From Paracoccus sp. JM45 (lineage in GTDB: Bacteria > Pseudomonadota > Alphaproteobacteria > Rhodobacterales > Rhodobacteraceae), in the NCBI RefSeq assembly GCF_003590715.1, contig NZ_QQVY01000007.1, positions 62,001-126,000 of the forward strand: DNA of 64,000 bases. The letters are read 5' to 3'. This document shows positions 26,772 through 35,011 of this stretch, piece by piece. The notes beneath the pieces are model-generated. The model searched no databases. It was not told the origin of the DNA and saw only the letters and a list, made by a program, of their open reading frames with translations. The position numbers and the translations under genes were made by a program. Each line of letters starts with the position of its first letter. Within the stretch, counting starts at the first letter, position 1.

Positions 26772-27095
26772 CGAATGCTCCTTCCGGGACACCCCGCCCG
26801 GTGGTTTGTGACATCGATGGCAGGTCTCCTGACTTCGCGGGTCGTGGCTTTCTCCACCTTCCCGCACCCGACGGAGTGCAGTGGTGTCGGAAAAAGCCCA
26901 CCGCTTACAGTTGCGGGGGCAGTCACGGATTCGGCGCCTTTTGGCTACACCTCACCGTATTCCCTTTTCACCCGGCCGCGCGTGGCTTGGCCGGGAACCA
27001 TCATTGGCGACCAATGGCAGGGGCACGGTCGCGGGTCAAGGCGGATTGGTCCTGCAGGGTGGACGCGCGGGGGGCGATCCACGGATATTTGTACC
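26772..27095. other. Leader and promoter region of the B12 importer operon
   Basis: 324 bp without a complete gene. It holds the cobalamin riboswitch (26815-26966), an expression-platform hairpin candidate (26784-26801), and about 130 bp between the riboswitch and the end of the upstream TctA gene in which the promoter must lie. I see no clear -35/-10 pair there. Confidence 0.6.
26815..26966 (-). promoter_or_regulatory. Cobalamin (adenosylcobalamin-type) riboswitch
   Basis: On the minus strand the conserved blocks occur in order: GGGAATACGGTGAGG, then AATCCGTGACTGCCCCCGCA followed by ACTGTAAGCGG, then ACACCACTG, GGGAAGG, and GAAGTCAGGAGACCTGCC. These are the core and B12-box elements of the family. 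It sits about 45 bases upstream of the 45-codon ORF and should switch off translation of the importer when cobalamin is plentiful. Confidence 0.95.
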
Positions 27096-28592
27096 CTAAA
27101 GGCGGAATCGGCAAGCTTTCCGCCGTTTCCATCGGGCAATCAACGGCAGGACAACGACCGCGAGACAAAGCAATAGTAAAAGCGCTGAAATGGGACGTTG
27201 CAGGAATATTTCCCATGATCCACGGCTGATCATCAGGCTGCGACGCAGGTTCTCTTCAAGAATAGGACCAAGGATCAGGCCGAACGCCAAGGGCGTCACC
27301 GGCAGGTCCAGTTTCGCAAAGCTGAAACCTATGATGCCGAACCCGATCATCACATAGATATCGTTTAGGTTGTTGCGAATGGCGAAGGCCCCGATGACAC
27401 AGAACAGCGTCACGAAGACATACATCAAGTGCGGGGGAATTCTGGTCACAAGCACTGCGATGCGGATCATGCCCAATCCAAAGACCAATGTAGCCACCAG
27501 CGCCATCAGAACTGCGACATAGATCCATGCGACGAAGGTGGGGTCCTTGGCGAACAGCAACGGGCCGGGCGTCAGGCCATGGACCATCAATGCCCCCATC
27601 AGGACGGCGGTGATGGTATCGCCGGGAACACCTAGAGAGATCAGGGGGATCAGTGATCCCCCGACGCTGGCGCTGTTTGCGGCTTCGGGGGCGACGACAC
27701 CGTCGGGATGTCCGGTGCCGAAAGCCTCGGGTGTTTTTGACAGGCGGCGTTCCTGCGCATAGGCAATCGACACCGCAACCGCCGATCCGGCGGCAGGAAT
27801 GGCGCCTATTAAGGTTCCGATCAGCGAACCGCGTCCGATGACTTTCCACCGGCCCAGCAAGTCACGGAGCGGAACAGAGATCTGGCCGATTTTCGGGGTA
27901 TCGGCGGGTGTGCGTCCGAAGCCGACAAGGTTTTGCAGAACCTCGCCTAGACCGAAAAGTCCGATGATGACGGGGATCAGATTGAAACCCGATTGCAGCA
28001 TCGGCGCACCCATGGTCAGACGCTGCGCATCGGTCAGTGAATCAAACCCGACCGCCCCCAGCACCACGCCGATCAGGCCAACGACAGTTGCAATCAAGAT
28101 CGAACCGTTCGAGGCGAAGGACAGCATCACAATGCCGAACAGAGCAACCGCCGCAAACTCTGGACTGCGGAAGTTGCGTGCAAAACCTGCAAGAACCGGT
28201 GCCAATGTCACCAGAATGACCAGTCCGATCAAGCCTCCGACTGTCGAGGCTACAAGGGCATAGGTCAGCGCCTGACCGGCACGCCCCTGTCGCGTCATGG
28301 GATATCCGTCAACTTGCGTGAATATAGATGCAGGTGTTCCCGGCAACTTCATCAGGATTGCCGATATCGACCCGCCGTAAACACTGGACATGAAAATAGA
28401 GATCAGCAGCAGAATTGCGGCGTCAGGTTCCATACCGAAAGTGACAGGCATTAGAATTGCCAGCGCCATAGTCGAGGAAATTCCGGGAACTGCACCCAGC
28501 ACAAGGCCCAGAACCGTGCCCAATGCCACCAGCCCCAGCATCGCGGGATCGCTCAGGTATTGACCCAATACGTCGAAGAAGGCGGACATCAT
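27096..28592 (-). CDS. tctA: Tripartite tricarboxylate transporter large permease TctA (second system)
   Basis: 498 residues with the TctA hallmarks LGTVLGLVLGAVPGISSTMALAILMP, SVYGGSISAILMKLPGTPASIFTQVDGYP, LIGTLIGAIPAAGSAVAVSIAYAQE and VAPEAANSASVGGSLIPLISLGVPGD. It is last of a tctC-tctB-tctA set transcribed away from the nic genes. It differs clearly in sequence from the 20455-21936 copy, so the two systems are paralogues rather than a recent duplication. Confidence 0.95.
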   Translation of the reverse strand: MMSAFFDVLGQYLSDPAMLGLVALGTVLGLVLGAVPGISSTMALAILMPVTFGMEPDAAILLLISIFMSSVYGGSISAILMKLPGTPASIFTQVDGYPMTRQGRAGQALTYALVASTVGGLIGLVILVTLAPVLAGFARNFRSPEFAAVALFGIVMLSFASNGSILIATVVGLIGVVLGAVGFDSLTDAQRLTMGAPMLQSGFNLIPVIIGLFGLGEVLQNLVGFGRTPADTPKIGQISVPLRDLLGRWKVIGRGSLIGTLIGAIPAAGSAVAVSIAYAQERRLSKTPEAFGTGHPDGVVAPEAANSASVGGSLIPLISLGVPGDTITAVLMGALMVHGLTPGPLLFAKDPTFVAWIYVAVLMALVATLVFGLGMIRIAVLVTRIPPHLMYVFVTLFCVIGAFAIRNNLNDIYVMIGFGIIGFSFAKLDLPVTPLAFGLILGPILEENLRRSLMISRGSWEIFLQRPISALLLLLCLAVVVLPLIARWKRRKACRFRL

Positions 28593-28611
28593 AACCCAAA
28601 AATCCTGTTTT

Positions 28612-29103
28612 TCAGGGCAACGGCAACGTTAGCAGGCGTACGAAAACCAGCTGGATGAATAAGGCAGCACCAATGCCGAAACCCGATGCCGATATGGCAA
28701 TGCGCGGGATTGACGTTCCTTGGCGATACATAAGTACGGTAATCCAGATCATCGCGAAAATTGAAGTCGCAAGCGTTGTTCCCAGCGACCGCATAGCGAT
28801 GGGCATCACAATCAGCGCGATGACATACGCCGCAGGTAGCCCTGTGGTTGCCATTGAAAACACAGGACAACGAAGCGACGCTTTATTCCGCCGAACTGCA
28901 AGGCCAAGCATGATCGTTCCGGTCAATCCTGTGATCGACAGGCAGATGCTGATCAGGAAAAACGGTCCGGGATCACCGGGAATAGGGGTCCCCAGCCAAT
29001 TGAAACGGCTGTGACGCAGCATTGTGCCACCCGATGCTGCAACTACAAGAAAGAGTAGACCGATGATGGCATTCTTACCGCTTGATCGGGGGACAGTTGT
29101 CAT
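28612..29103 (-). CDS. tctB: Tripartite tricarboxylate transporter small subunit TctB (second system)
   Basis: 163 residues with four predicted membrane helices (about 12-28, 46-66, 85-105, 118-155 as a helical pair). PGDPGPFFLISICLSITG matches the family's post-helix-1 glycine/proline motif. It starts 3 bp after the tctC stop and ends 20 bp before tctA. Confidence 0.82.
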   Translation of the reverse strand: MTTVPRSSGKNAIIGLLFLVVAASGGTMLRHSRFNWLGTPIPGDPGPFFLISICLSITGLTGTIMLGLAVRRNKASLRCPVFSMATTGLPAAYVIALIVMPIAMRSLGTTLATSIFAMIWITVLMYRQGTSIPRIAISASGFGIGAALFIQLVFVRLLTLPLP

Positions 29104-29106
29104 CTG

Positions 29107-30084
29107 TCACCTCTTGTTGGTTTCAGTGACAAGGCCCGCGTCAAGCAGAACGGGATAGATGACATTTTCCTGGGCGGTCAGTTCTTGTGCTGCCATATCA
29201 GGGCCGCCCTGGCGCAATGCCAGACCGTTCTTGGTCGCAGAGGTCACGAAGCCTTCACCTTGAGATGCCGTCAGCAAAGCATCGGACAGTTTCTGCCGTA
29301 TCGCCGCATCCATACCCTTGGGGGCAACCACCATGATAAAATCACCGCCGACGACGTCATATCCCTGTTCTTTGAACGTCGGGGCGTCGGGCAGCTGGGG
29401 CTGGCGTTCTTCTGATGCCACACCAAGAATTGTAAGGGCACCGCCCTTTGCCTGTTCCATCACAGGCGATAAGGGCAATGTGGCTGTCTGCACCTCTCCA
29501 GTCAGCAGGGCGGTCACTGTCGCCGCGTGGCCGGCATAGGGCAGCTTTAGTGGCTCGACGCCTAAGCCGTTAGAAATCACGCTGGCAAAGACAAAAGAGT
29601 TTCCGCCCTGCGGATCGTTGCCGTTGATCAGGGACATCGGATCGCTGTGCATTGCGGTGACATATTCATCAAGCGTCGTGATACCGGTGTCGGGGGAAAT
29701 TTCCAACGCGGCGGGTTCGTCCGAAATAAACAGCAGCGGGTCGAATTGATCCAGTTTTGGCGCACTGTCGTTCATATATGACTGGCTGATCGCATGAAGC
29801 CCCATGACCCCGATGGTATAGCCGTCGGGTGATGCATCAGCGACGTGCTGCATCCCGGTCGTTCCTCCGGCACCTGTCACATTGTCGATCACAACGGGTG
29901 TCCCCATTTCGGTCGAGAGTTCATGACCCAGAAGCCGTCCGACCAGATCATGCCCGCCGCCTGCAGGCCAGACGACTGTTATATGCACAGGCTCGGATGG
30001 ATAGCTGTCTTGTGCCAATGCCTGCTGGCCCAGAACCGCGCAGGCAAGGCTGACGCTCGTGGCAAGAAGATGACGTCTGTTCAT
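29107..30084 (-). CDS. tctC: Tripartite tricarboxylate transporter substrate-binding protein TctC (second system)
   Basis: 325 residues from the ATG at 30084, which has GAGGAG six bases upstream; an in-frame start four codons earlier would overlap that site. Signal peptide ends GQQALAQD. Bug-family sequence YPSEPVHITVVWPAGGGHDLVGRLLG and PVVIDNVTGAGGTTGMQHV. Position between the B12 importer and the nicotinate cluster leaves the ligand open; a dicarboxylate from the nic pathway or nicotinate itself is speculative. Confidence 0.9.
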   Translation of the reverse strand: MNRRHLLATSVSLACAVLGQQALAQDSYPSEPVHITVVWPAGGGHDLVGRLLGHELSTEMGTPVVIDNVTGAGGTTGMQHVADASPDGYTIGVMGLHAISQSYMNDSAPKLDQFDPLLFISDEPAALEISPDTGITTLDEYVTAMHSDPMSLINGNDPQGGNSFVFASVISNGLGVEPLKLPYAGHAATVTALLTGEVQTATLPLSPVMEQAKGGALTILGVASEERQPQLPDAPTFKEQGYDVVGGDFIMVVAPKGMDAAIRQKLSDALLTASQGEGFVTSATKNGLALRQGGPDMAAQELTAQENVIYPVLLDAGLVTETNKR

Positions 30085-30108
30085 GGTGCTCCTCATAAAG
30101 TTTATGCC

Positions 30109-30128
30109 GACCTAGGAAGTCCTAGGTC
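30109..30128. promoter_or_regulatory. 20-bp perfect palindrome upstream of second tct operon
   Basis: GACCTAGGA-AG-TCCTAGGTC has perfect 9-bp arms around a 2-bp centre and ends 25 bp before the tctC start. That is where an operator or hairpin affecting initiation would lie. The rest of the 260-bp gap between tctC and nicF (30085-30344) shows no gene. Confidence 0.5.
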
Positions 30129-30344
30129 ATAGCCACGAAGGACCAATGTCGAGGTAAATGTATTGTGCGTATAGAAACGAATTTTCTTGGCGAGGTTGTA
30201 TCCGGCAAGCTGCCGCGATTTTCATCACGACGATTCAGAATCGTGCAGATGGGTAACTGAGGTTTTCGCAGTGAGGGCCGACGCAAAATAGCGTGTGGCA
30301 AACTGCCAACCTTGTTCCGGATCAGGGCGTCGTCCGGACATTTA

Positions 30345-30977
30345 CTAGGCTTGTCTATCCAGAGAGGTGATCCATGCAAGCATCTCGGTGCTATCGGTCA
30401 CATCGGCATATTTTTGCGCCATGTCGTAAAGATTGGCGTCATGTGGGGCCTTGGCGCGGTCGGCGCAGCAATCTTCGGGGACCAGAACGTTAAAGCCCGA
30501 TTGCACGGCATCCACCACCGTCGCGCGCACGCACCCCGATGTGGTCGCACCGGTTACCACCACTGTGTCCACCCCCGCCGAGGCCAGCATGGAGGCAAGC
30601 GAAGACCCGAAGAAAGCCGAAGCGCCCTTTTTGGTCACGACCGGATCATCGGGCTGGATACCTGTCGCATGGTCGATCTGGACCAGCCGTGATCCTTCGA
30701 CCAGCGCTGCCATGCCGGTCGCTTTCTTCAACCAAGGCAGCATTGTGACCTCGGACGGATGGAACGCAATTGTGGTATAGATCACCGGATATCCCGCCGA
30801 CCGCGCGGCATCTGTCAGCCGACGGGTGGCCGTAATAGGCGCTGCCATATCGGCTGCCGTAGGATACTGTGTATCGGTAAAGCCATAGGTGAAATCGACA
30901 ACGACAATGGCGGGGCGTTGTCCACGCGGGACCGGACGGCCAAAGCCGGCCAGATCATAGACCTGATGTTGGGACAT
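30345..30977 (-). CDS. nicF: Maleamate amidohydrolase (NicF-like isochorismatase-family hydrolase)
   Basis: 210-residue cysteine hydrolase. The Asp-Lys-Cys triad of the family is visible: Asp28 (AIVVVDFTYGF), Lys116/117 (VVTKKGASAFF) and Cys149 (GATTSGCVRATVVDA). In the nicotinate pathway NicF hydrolyses maleamate to maleate and ammonia. The family also includes N-carbamoylsarcosine amidases, but adjacency to nicX, nicD and nicE makes NicF the best call. It is last in the nicE-nicD-nicX-nicF transcript. Confidence 0.88.
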   Translation of the reverse strand: MSQHQVYDLAGFGRPVPRGQRPAIVVVDFTYGFTDTQYPTAADMAAPITATRRLTDAARSAGYPVIYTTIAFHPSEVTMLPWLKKATGMAALVEGSRLVQIDHATGIQPDDPVVTKKGASAFFGSSLASMLASAGVDTVVVTGATTSGCVRATVVDAVQSGFNVLVPEDCCADRAKAPHDANLYDMAQKYADVTDSTEMLAWITSLDRQA

Positions 30978-31036
30978 GATAAACCTTGAAGGTGATTTGC
31001 CCTGCGATCGGGACCGCCGGGCAGGTCTGGCTAAAC

Positions 31037-32065
31037 TTAGCGGGCAAGCTGGATGTCTTTGACGACGATGTCGCCGTCGATCACGACAGCTGCATCGTCA
31101 AGGAACAGCGAACAATCGCGCATCGGAATATCCAGATGGCAGGCAGTGTCGTTCGGGCCTCCAAGCTCGTTGTTCGGACCGGTCGAGAACATGACGTTGC
31201 CGTAGAAGCTGCGCGGCTCCATACCCATGCCGCCGGGGAATTCACCGGGGACAAAGTTGTGCCATTTCGCATTGGGGTTCATGCCCCAGCCGACATGGCT
31301 CATCCCGAAGCCCCGCTTGTCGTTGAAGCTGGCCATATAGGATTTGACGATCTGCGCCTCCAGCCCGCCGCGGATATCGGTCACCCAGCCTTTTTCGATG
31401 GTATAGGTAATCGGTTCGCGCACCATCAGGTTTTGCGGCAACAGGATATCACCCGGGGCCACAACAATCTGACCGTCGACCCCATCGTCATCCCCGCCGG
31501 TGAACACAAAACCCGAAGGCCAGTGATCCCAACGCCCCGGCGTGTCGGTGCAGGCATATTCAGGCACGGTGGGATAGGTGTTCAGCTTATAGGTCACATC
31601 GGTCCCATGCTCCGAGGTGATACGCATCACCTTGGCGCGGTCCAGCATGTCGGCAGCCATAGTGACCTTTTCGCGCAGTTCGGGATAGGGCAGCATACGG
31701 GCTAGAAGTTCGGGCGGCTCTACCGCGGTCAGAATGCGGGTGCCTGCATCCTGAATGGCGAATTGTTCGGGGCTGAAAAGCAAGAAGATGCAGTCGATCA
31801 GCATGTCGCAATTCTTCAACGCATCGACCGCTTCGGGCATGGCAGCAAGGCCGGTGACCCCTACCGACCATCCCGATGTCGGCAGTGGTGTGGGCAGGCG
31901 CATGTGATACATCCTGGCGCCAAGCCGCTGGCCCGCCGCCATGAACGCATCGGCATAATCCAGACGTTCATTTCCTTGGGTCAGGACGATAAGTTTCTCG
32001 TCTTCGTGGACACCTGACATCTTCAGCTGATGCAGGCAGATTTCTGTAAAGCTGGTCTGGTCCAT
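31037..32065 (-). CDS. nicX: 2,5-dihydroxypyridine 5,6-dioxygenase NicX
   Basis: 342 residues, like the 350-residue Pseudomonas putida NicX. It is an Fe(II)-dependent extradiol-type ring cleaver in a fold related to M29 aminopeptidases; it converts 2,5-dihydroxypyridine to N-formylmaleamate. Candidate metal ligands are in SHVGWGMNPNAKWHNF and in the HLD of ACHLDIPMRDCSLFLDD near the C-terminus. It sits between nicD and nicF in a same-strand operon, matching the order of chemical steps. Confidence 0.92.
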   Translation of the reverse strand: MDQTSFTEICLHQLKMSGVHEDEKLIVLTQGNERLDYADAFMAAGQRLGARMYHMRLPTPLPTSGWSVGVTGLAAMPEAVDALKNCDMLIDCIFLLFSPEQFAIQDAGTRILTAVEPPELLARMLPYPELREKVTMAADMLDRAKVMRITSEHGTDVTYKLNTYPTVPEYACTDTPGRWDHWPSGFVFTGGDDDGVDGQIVVAPGDILLPQNLMVREPITYTIEKGWVTDIRGGLEAQIVKSYMASFNDKRGFGMSHVGWGMNPNAKWHNFVPGEFPGGMGMEPRSFYGNVMFSTGPNNELGGPNDTACHLDIPMRDCSLFLDDAAVVIDGDIVVKDIQLAR

Positions 32066-32083
32066 CTGCGTGTTCCCCTTGGG

Positions 32084-32875
32084 TTAGGTGTTGAAATCCA
32101 TAACAGTGTCCAGAAATCCCTGAAGGTCGTCCCAAGGGATCATATGGCCGGCGTCCTTAACGGTTCTGATGTCAATATTCGGGGCAAGGGCGCAAATTTC
32201 GGCAATGTCACCGGATTGGATAACAGGCGCACCGCCCGCCACCACAAGCCGGACCGGCAGATGCAGATGCGGCAGATCAAGGTGGATGTCGTCGCTGTGG
32301 AAGCCGTCATAGGCTGTCTTGATCGCAGTATACTGGCAGCTGTGCAGCCATTCGGCCCGCAACGCGACCTGTTCGTCGGTCCATGTCGGGCAAAAGGCCC
32401 GCATTTCTTCAGCCGTGCAGCCGCGCTGTGCCATACGGATTGAATCCCCATACCAAGCCCAGGGCGAGGGGTAGGGACGGCGGCCCGGCCCGCTGACGGG
32501 CGGATCGACCAGCACCAGACCGCCGAATGCCGCAGGCGATTTGCGCGCTGCGCGGATGGCTGTGCGGGCCCCCATGGAATGGCCAAGCAGAATGGGTGTG
32601 GTCAACCCGCACGCCTTGACCAAGGCCACGGCGTCGTCGGCCATGGCATCCAGTGAATAATCAAGATCACCCCCTTCGCTAAGGCCTCGCCCGCGGACGT
32701 CAAGAACATGGACGTCAAAGCCCTCGACCAGTCGCGCGGCGACAAAGCCCCATGTCACCGCCGGTGAGGTGATGCCCGGGATCAGAAGCATCTGCTGACC
32801 CGTGCCCGCATAATGGATCAGGTGGTGGCGGATGCCATTGGCGCGGACGTGATAGCCTTGCGGTGCCATACCCAT
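32084..32875 (-). CDS. nicD: N-formylmaleamate deformylase NicD
   Basis: 263-residue alpha/beta hydrolase. The nucleophile is Ser100 in GHSMG; His lies in KDAGHMIPWDD, and LVLVDPP is the next strand of the fold. NicD removes formate from N-formylmaleamate to give maleamate. The start shares its A with the nicE stop (TGATG), so the two are coupled. The formate released links this pathway to the formate dehydrogenase 20 kb away. Confidence 0.9.
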   Translation of the reverse strand: MGMAPQGYHVRANGIRHHLIHYAGTGQQMLLIPGITSPAVTWGFVAARLVEGFDVHVLDVRGRGLSEGGDLDYSLDAMADDAVALVKACGLTTPILLGHSMGARTAIRAARKSPAAFGGLVLVDPPVSGPGRRPYPSPWAWYGDSIRMAQRGCTAEEMRAFCPTWTDEQVALRAEWLHSCQYTAIKTAYDGFHSDDIHLDLPHLHLPVRLVVAGGAPVIQSGDIAEICALAPNIDIRTVKDAGHMIPWDDLQGFLDTVMDFNT

Positions 32876-33624
32876 CAGTAAGCCCCCGACAAAAGCGTGC
32901 CGCCGCCCGGAACGCGGGTCGGTAGATTAAGGGCGTGCAGCATGGCCCATGTGGTGGCGACAGCTGCCGTGACGACGGGCTTGCCTGTCTGTGCCTCGAC
33001 AATGGAAACGGCGGCCAGCGATGGCATTTGGACACAGGCCGATAGGACAATCGCATCGACGTCATCGGTGTTCATGCCCGCGACAATTTGCGGAAGGTTC
33101 ATCGGGTCATGCGCGGCCACGGCCAGATTGTCCGAAATTTCAAGCGCAACGTAATCCGCGACCTCTATCCCCTCGTTCCGGATATAATCGACAACCATTT
33201 CGGTTAGCGGCTTCATATAAGGGGTCACAACTGCCACGCTTAGCGCACCGATCGCGCGGATGCCGTCCGCAAGCGCACCCGCCGATGTAATAACCGGTGC
33301 GGGTGCATCATTTCCTGCAGTCACCGCACGCAGCCGTTCCGCCGATGCGTGATGATAGCCGTATCCCATCGACATGATCGCGACCAGACAGGCGTAACCC
33401 ATCACATCCACACGCGCATCCGACAGTTCCAGCGCGCAACGATCGCTGTCGCCATCCATAGCGGCCAGTTCCGATCTTGTGACATGCTTCATGCGCATGC
33501 GGGACGAATGGAAGGTGAAACGCTCGGGCGACACCAGTTCCCGCGCGCGAAGCAGGGCAGGTATCTCTGTCTCCATCGTCACGTTAGAACTGGGTACAAT
33601 CTGACCTATCCGGATATTCGCCAT
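32875..33624 (-). CDS. nicE: Maleate isomerase NicE
   Basis: 249-residue Asp/Glu/hydantoin-racemase fold enzyme that isomerises maleate to fumarate. The catalytic cysteine pair is Cys79 (VMGYACLVAIMSMG) and Cys197 (IVLSACVQMPS), spaced as in known NicE. N-terminal RIGQIVPSSNVTMETEIP is characteristic of maleate isomerases. It is the first gene of the nicE-nicD-nicX-nicF operon. Confidence 0.92.
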   Translation of the reverse strand: MANIRIGQIVPSSNVTMETEIPALLRARELVSPERFTFHSSRMRMKHVTRSELAAMDGDSDRCALELSDARVDVMGYACLVAIMSMGYGYHHASAERLRAVTAGNDAPAPVITSAGALADGIRAIGALSVAVVTPYMKPLTEMVVDYIRNEGIEVADYVALEISDNLAVAAHDPMNLPQIVAGMNTDDVDAIVLSACVQMPSLAAVSIVEAQTGKPVVTAAVATTWAMLHALNLPTRVPGGGTLLSGAY

Positions 33625-33669
33625 GGGCCTGCCTTTCGTAATGTTAGGCCAAGCTTAAATTGGGCGACC

Positions 33670-33701
33670 GAATAATATCAACAATAATTATATGTATACA
33701 T
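33670..33701 (-). promoter_or_regulatory. Promoter/operator candidate for nicEDXF
   Basis: On the minus strand a perfect TATAAT (33692-33687) lies 63 bp before the nicE ATG. It abuts a 10-bp palindrome ATGTATACAT (33692-33701) in the spacer region. CATATAATTA recurs upstream of nicA, and GAATAATATC (+ strand 33670-33679) recurs upstream of nicC. No good -35 box is seen. The remainder of 33625-33795 is AT-rich and gene-free. Confidence 0.5.
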
Positions 33702-33795
33702 GCAAAATAAAGCGGCCTAAAATTTGGTGAACAAGAATTAGGCGGATGGCTTAACAGGCGGGCTCGGAAAGGCCTGCTGACAGGAATGCCGTCAG

Positions 33796-34383
33796 TTAGG
33801 ACAGCACGTCGTCCGCCTTGCCGCCAAGATCATCCAGTCGCGCAAGGTCATTTAGAACAAAAAGATAGCTGCCGACAAGAAAGCCCATGCGGCGGGCAAT
33901 GACATTGCGGGGAAAGGGAATGACGCGTGCCAGGGCATCTATGTATGCGACAAGCGGGGCGTCATAGATTTCACGCCGCAAATCCAGCAGGTGGGGTTGG
34001 GCCGCAGCATGGACTGCCGCCTGAAGCGGAAGAAATGCCGCAGCATTCCCGCCTGCCAGCTTCATGTCCCGTTGTGGCTTAAGATAGGCCGTGACAATGG
34101 CCTCGACGGTCGCATCGTGCGGCAGTTATGCCTAAAGTGCAATGCGGCGCTGCGCCGGAAGCGTGCCCCTTCGGCGGAACACGGTATCGAACAGATCCTG
34201 TTTGAAGCCGAAGTAATCGCGCAGCAAGGCTTGGCTGACCCCTGCCTTGGACGCAATTTTGCGCAATCCGGTTTCGTCAACGCCCTTGTGTGCAAAGGCC
34301 AGCTTGGCCGTGTCCAGAATGGCTTGGTGCAAATCGACGTCCTGCGTGGGGCGGCCACGGCCTCGGGCAGGGGAGCGCGCCAT
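33796..34383 (-). pseudogene. TetR-family regulator (NicS position), broken by two in-frame stop codons
   Basis: One frame reads from ATG 34383 to a stop at 33796 (195 codons) except for TAG at 34134-34132 and TAA at 34128-34126, two codons apart. Before them is an intact TetR helix-turn-helix (HQAILDTAKLAFAHKGVDETGLRKIASKAGVSQALLRDYFGFKQDLFDTVFRRRG). After them, in the same frame, is a coherent ligand-domain tail (LPHDATVEAIVTAYLKPQRDM... to ...LDDLGGKADDVLS). Each stop is one base from a leucine codon, which would give RRIALLALLPHD. It lies 2 bp after nicR. In Pseudomonas putida a TetR repressor, NicS, controls nicAB, so this may be its decayed counterpart. Confidence 0.8.
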
Positions 34384-34385
34384 AT

Positions 34386-34844
34386 TTAGCTGATCTTGCG
34401 CAAAAGGGCGCGCAGCATGTCACGTTCATAGGGTTCAAGCGGTGCCAGTGTCAGGTCGGTAATTTCATGCATCAGGGGCAATGCCTCCTCAAGCAGTGCG
34501 CGACCTTTTTCCGTGGTGGACAGCATGTGGCGTCGCTTGTCGCCAAGGTCGGGGCGACTTGTCAGAAGGCCGCGTTCCTTCAGGCGTGACACGACGCCCT
34601 TGGTGGTCGCCGCATCCATTGCCACCATCCGGCCCAATGCGTTCTGCGAAACCGGAGCGGGTTCTTTCGCCAGTCTATACAGGGTCGAGAACTGCACTGG
34701 CGTTAATAAACCTGCCAGCTTTTCCGTGCATATGGCGATATGTGCCTGATGTGCCTTGCGCAGCAAAAAGCCCACCTGATCATCCAGGTTATAATTTGAT
34801 CGGCCTTCATTCGCCATCTTGTGCAATTCCATTTTTTCAATCAC
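34386..34844 (-). CDS. nicR: MarR-family transcriptional regulator, NicR-like
   Basis: 152 residues. Winged helix-turn-helix at about 45-115: LTPVQFSTLYRLAKEPAPVSQNALGRMVAMDAATTKGVVSRLKERGLLTSRPDLGDKRRHMLSTTEKG, with the MarR wing D-x-R pattern intact. It is divergent from nicAB. P. putida NicR is a MarR-family repressor of nic promoters released by 6-hydroxynicotinate, so that role is inferred here. Starts at codons 5 and 10 are also possible; none has a strong ribosome-binding site. Confidence 0.85.
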   Translation of the reverse strand: MIEKMELHKMANEGRSNYNLDDQVGFLLRKAHQAHIAICTEKLAGLLTPVQFSTLYRLAKEPAPVSQNALGRMVAMDAATTKGVVSRLKERGLLTSRPDLGDKRRHMLSTTEKGRALLEEALPLMHEITDLTLAPLEPYERDMLRALLRKIS

Positions 34845-34915
34845 GGGTCCGTATGGTTGCCTATCTTTAGCGCGATCGCTTCCATCGCTCCACCATCAGA
34901 TTACAAATTAGGCGA

Positions 34916-34931
34916 TCATATAATTACATGA
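34916..34931. promoter_or_regulatory. Imperfect palindrome in nicR-nicA promoter region
   Basis: TCATATAATTACATGA is a 16-bp near-perfect dyad (one mismatched pair) overlapping a TATAAT hexamer on the + strand. It is about 80 bp upstream of nicA and 72 bp upstream of nicR. It shares CATATAATTA with the nicE promoter. Confidence 0.4.
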
Positions 34932-35011
34932 CCCGCATTGGTAAAATATGTTTGTGTGCACCTGATTAATGGTTCAGCGTGATCGAACGCATGGGCAAAC
35001 GGGGGCATTTA

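Noticed and set aside
26867-26966. Minus-strand coding frames crossing the cobalamin riboswitch
   Set aside because: Extended ATPase and small-ORF starts would run through the conserved riboswitch core; the downstream starts have RBS or coupling signals.
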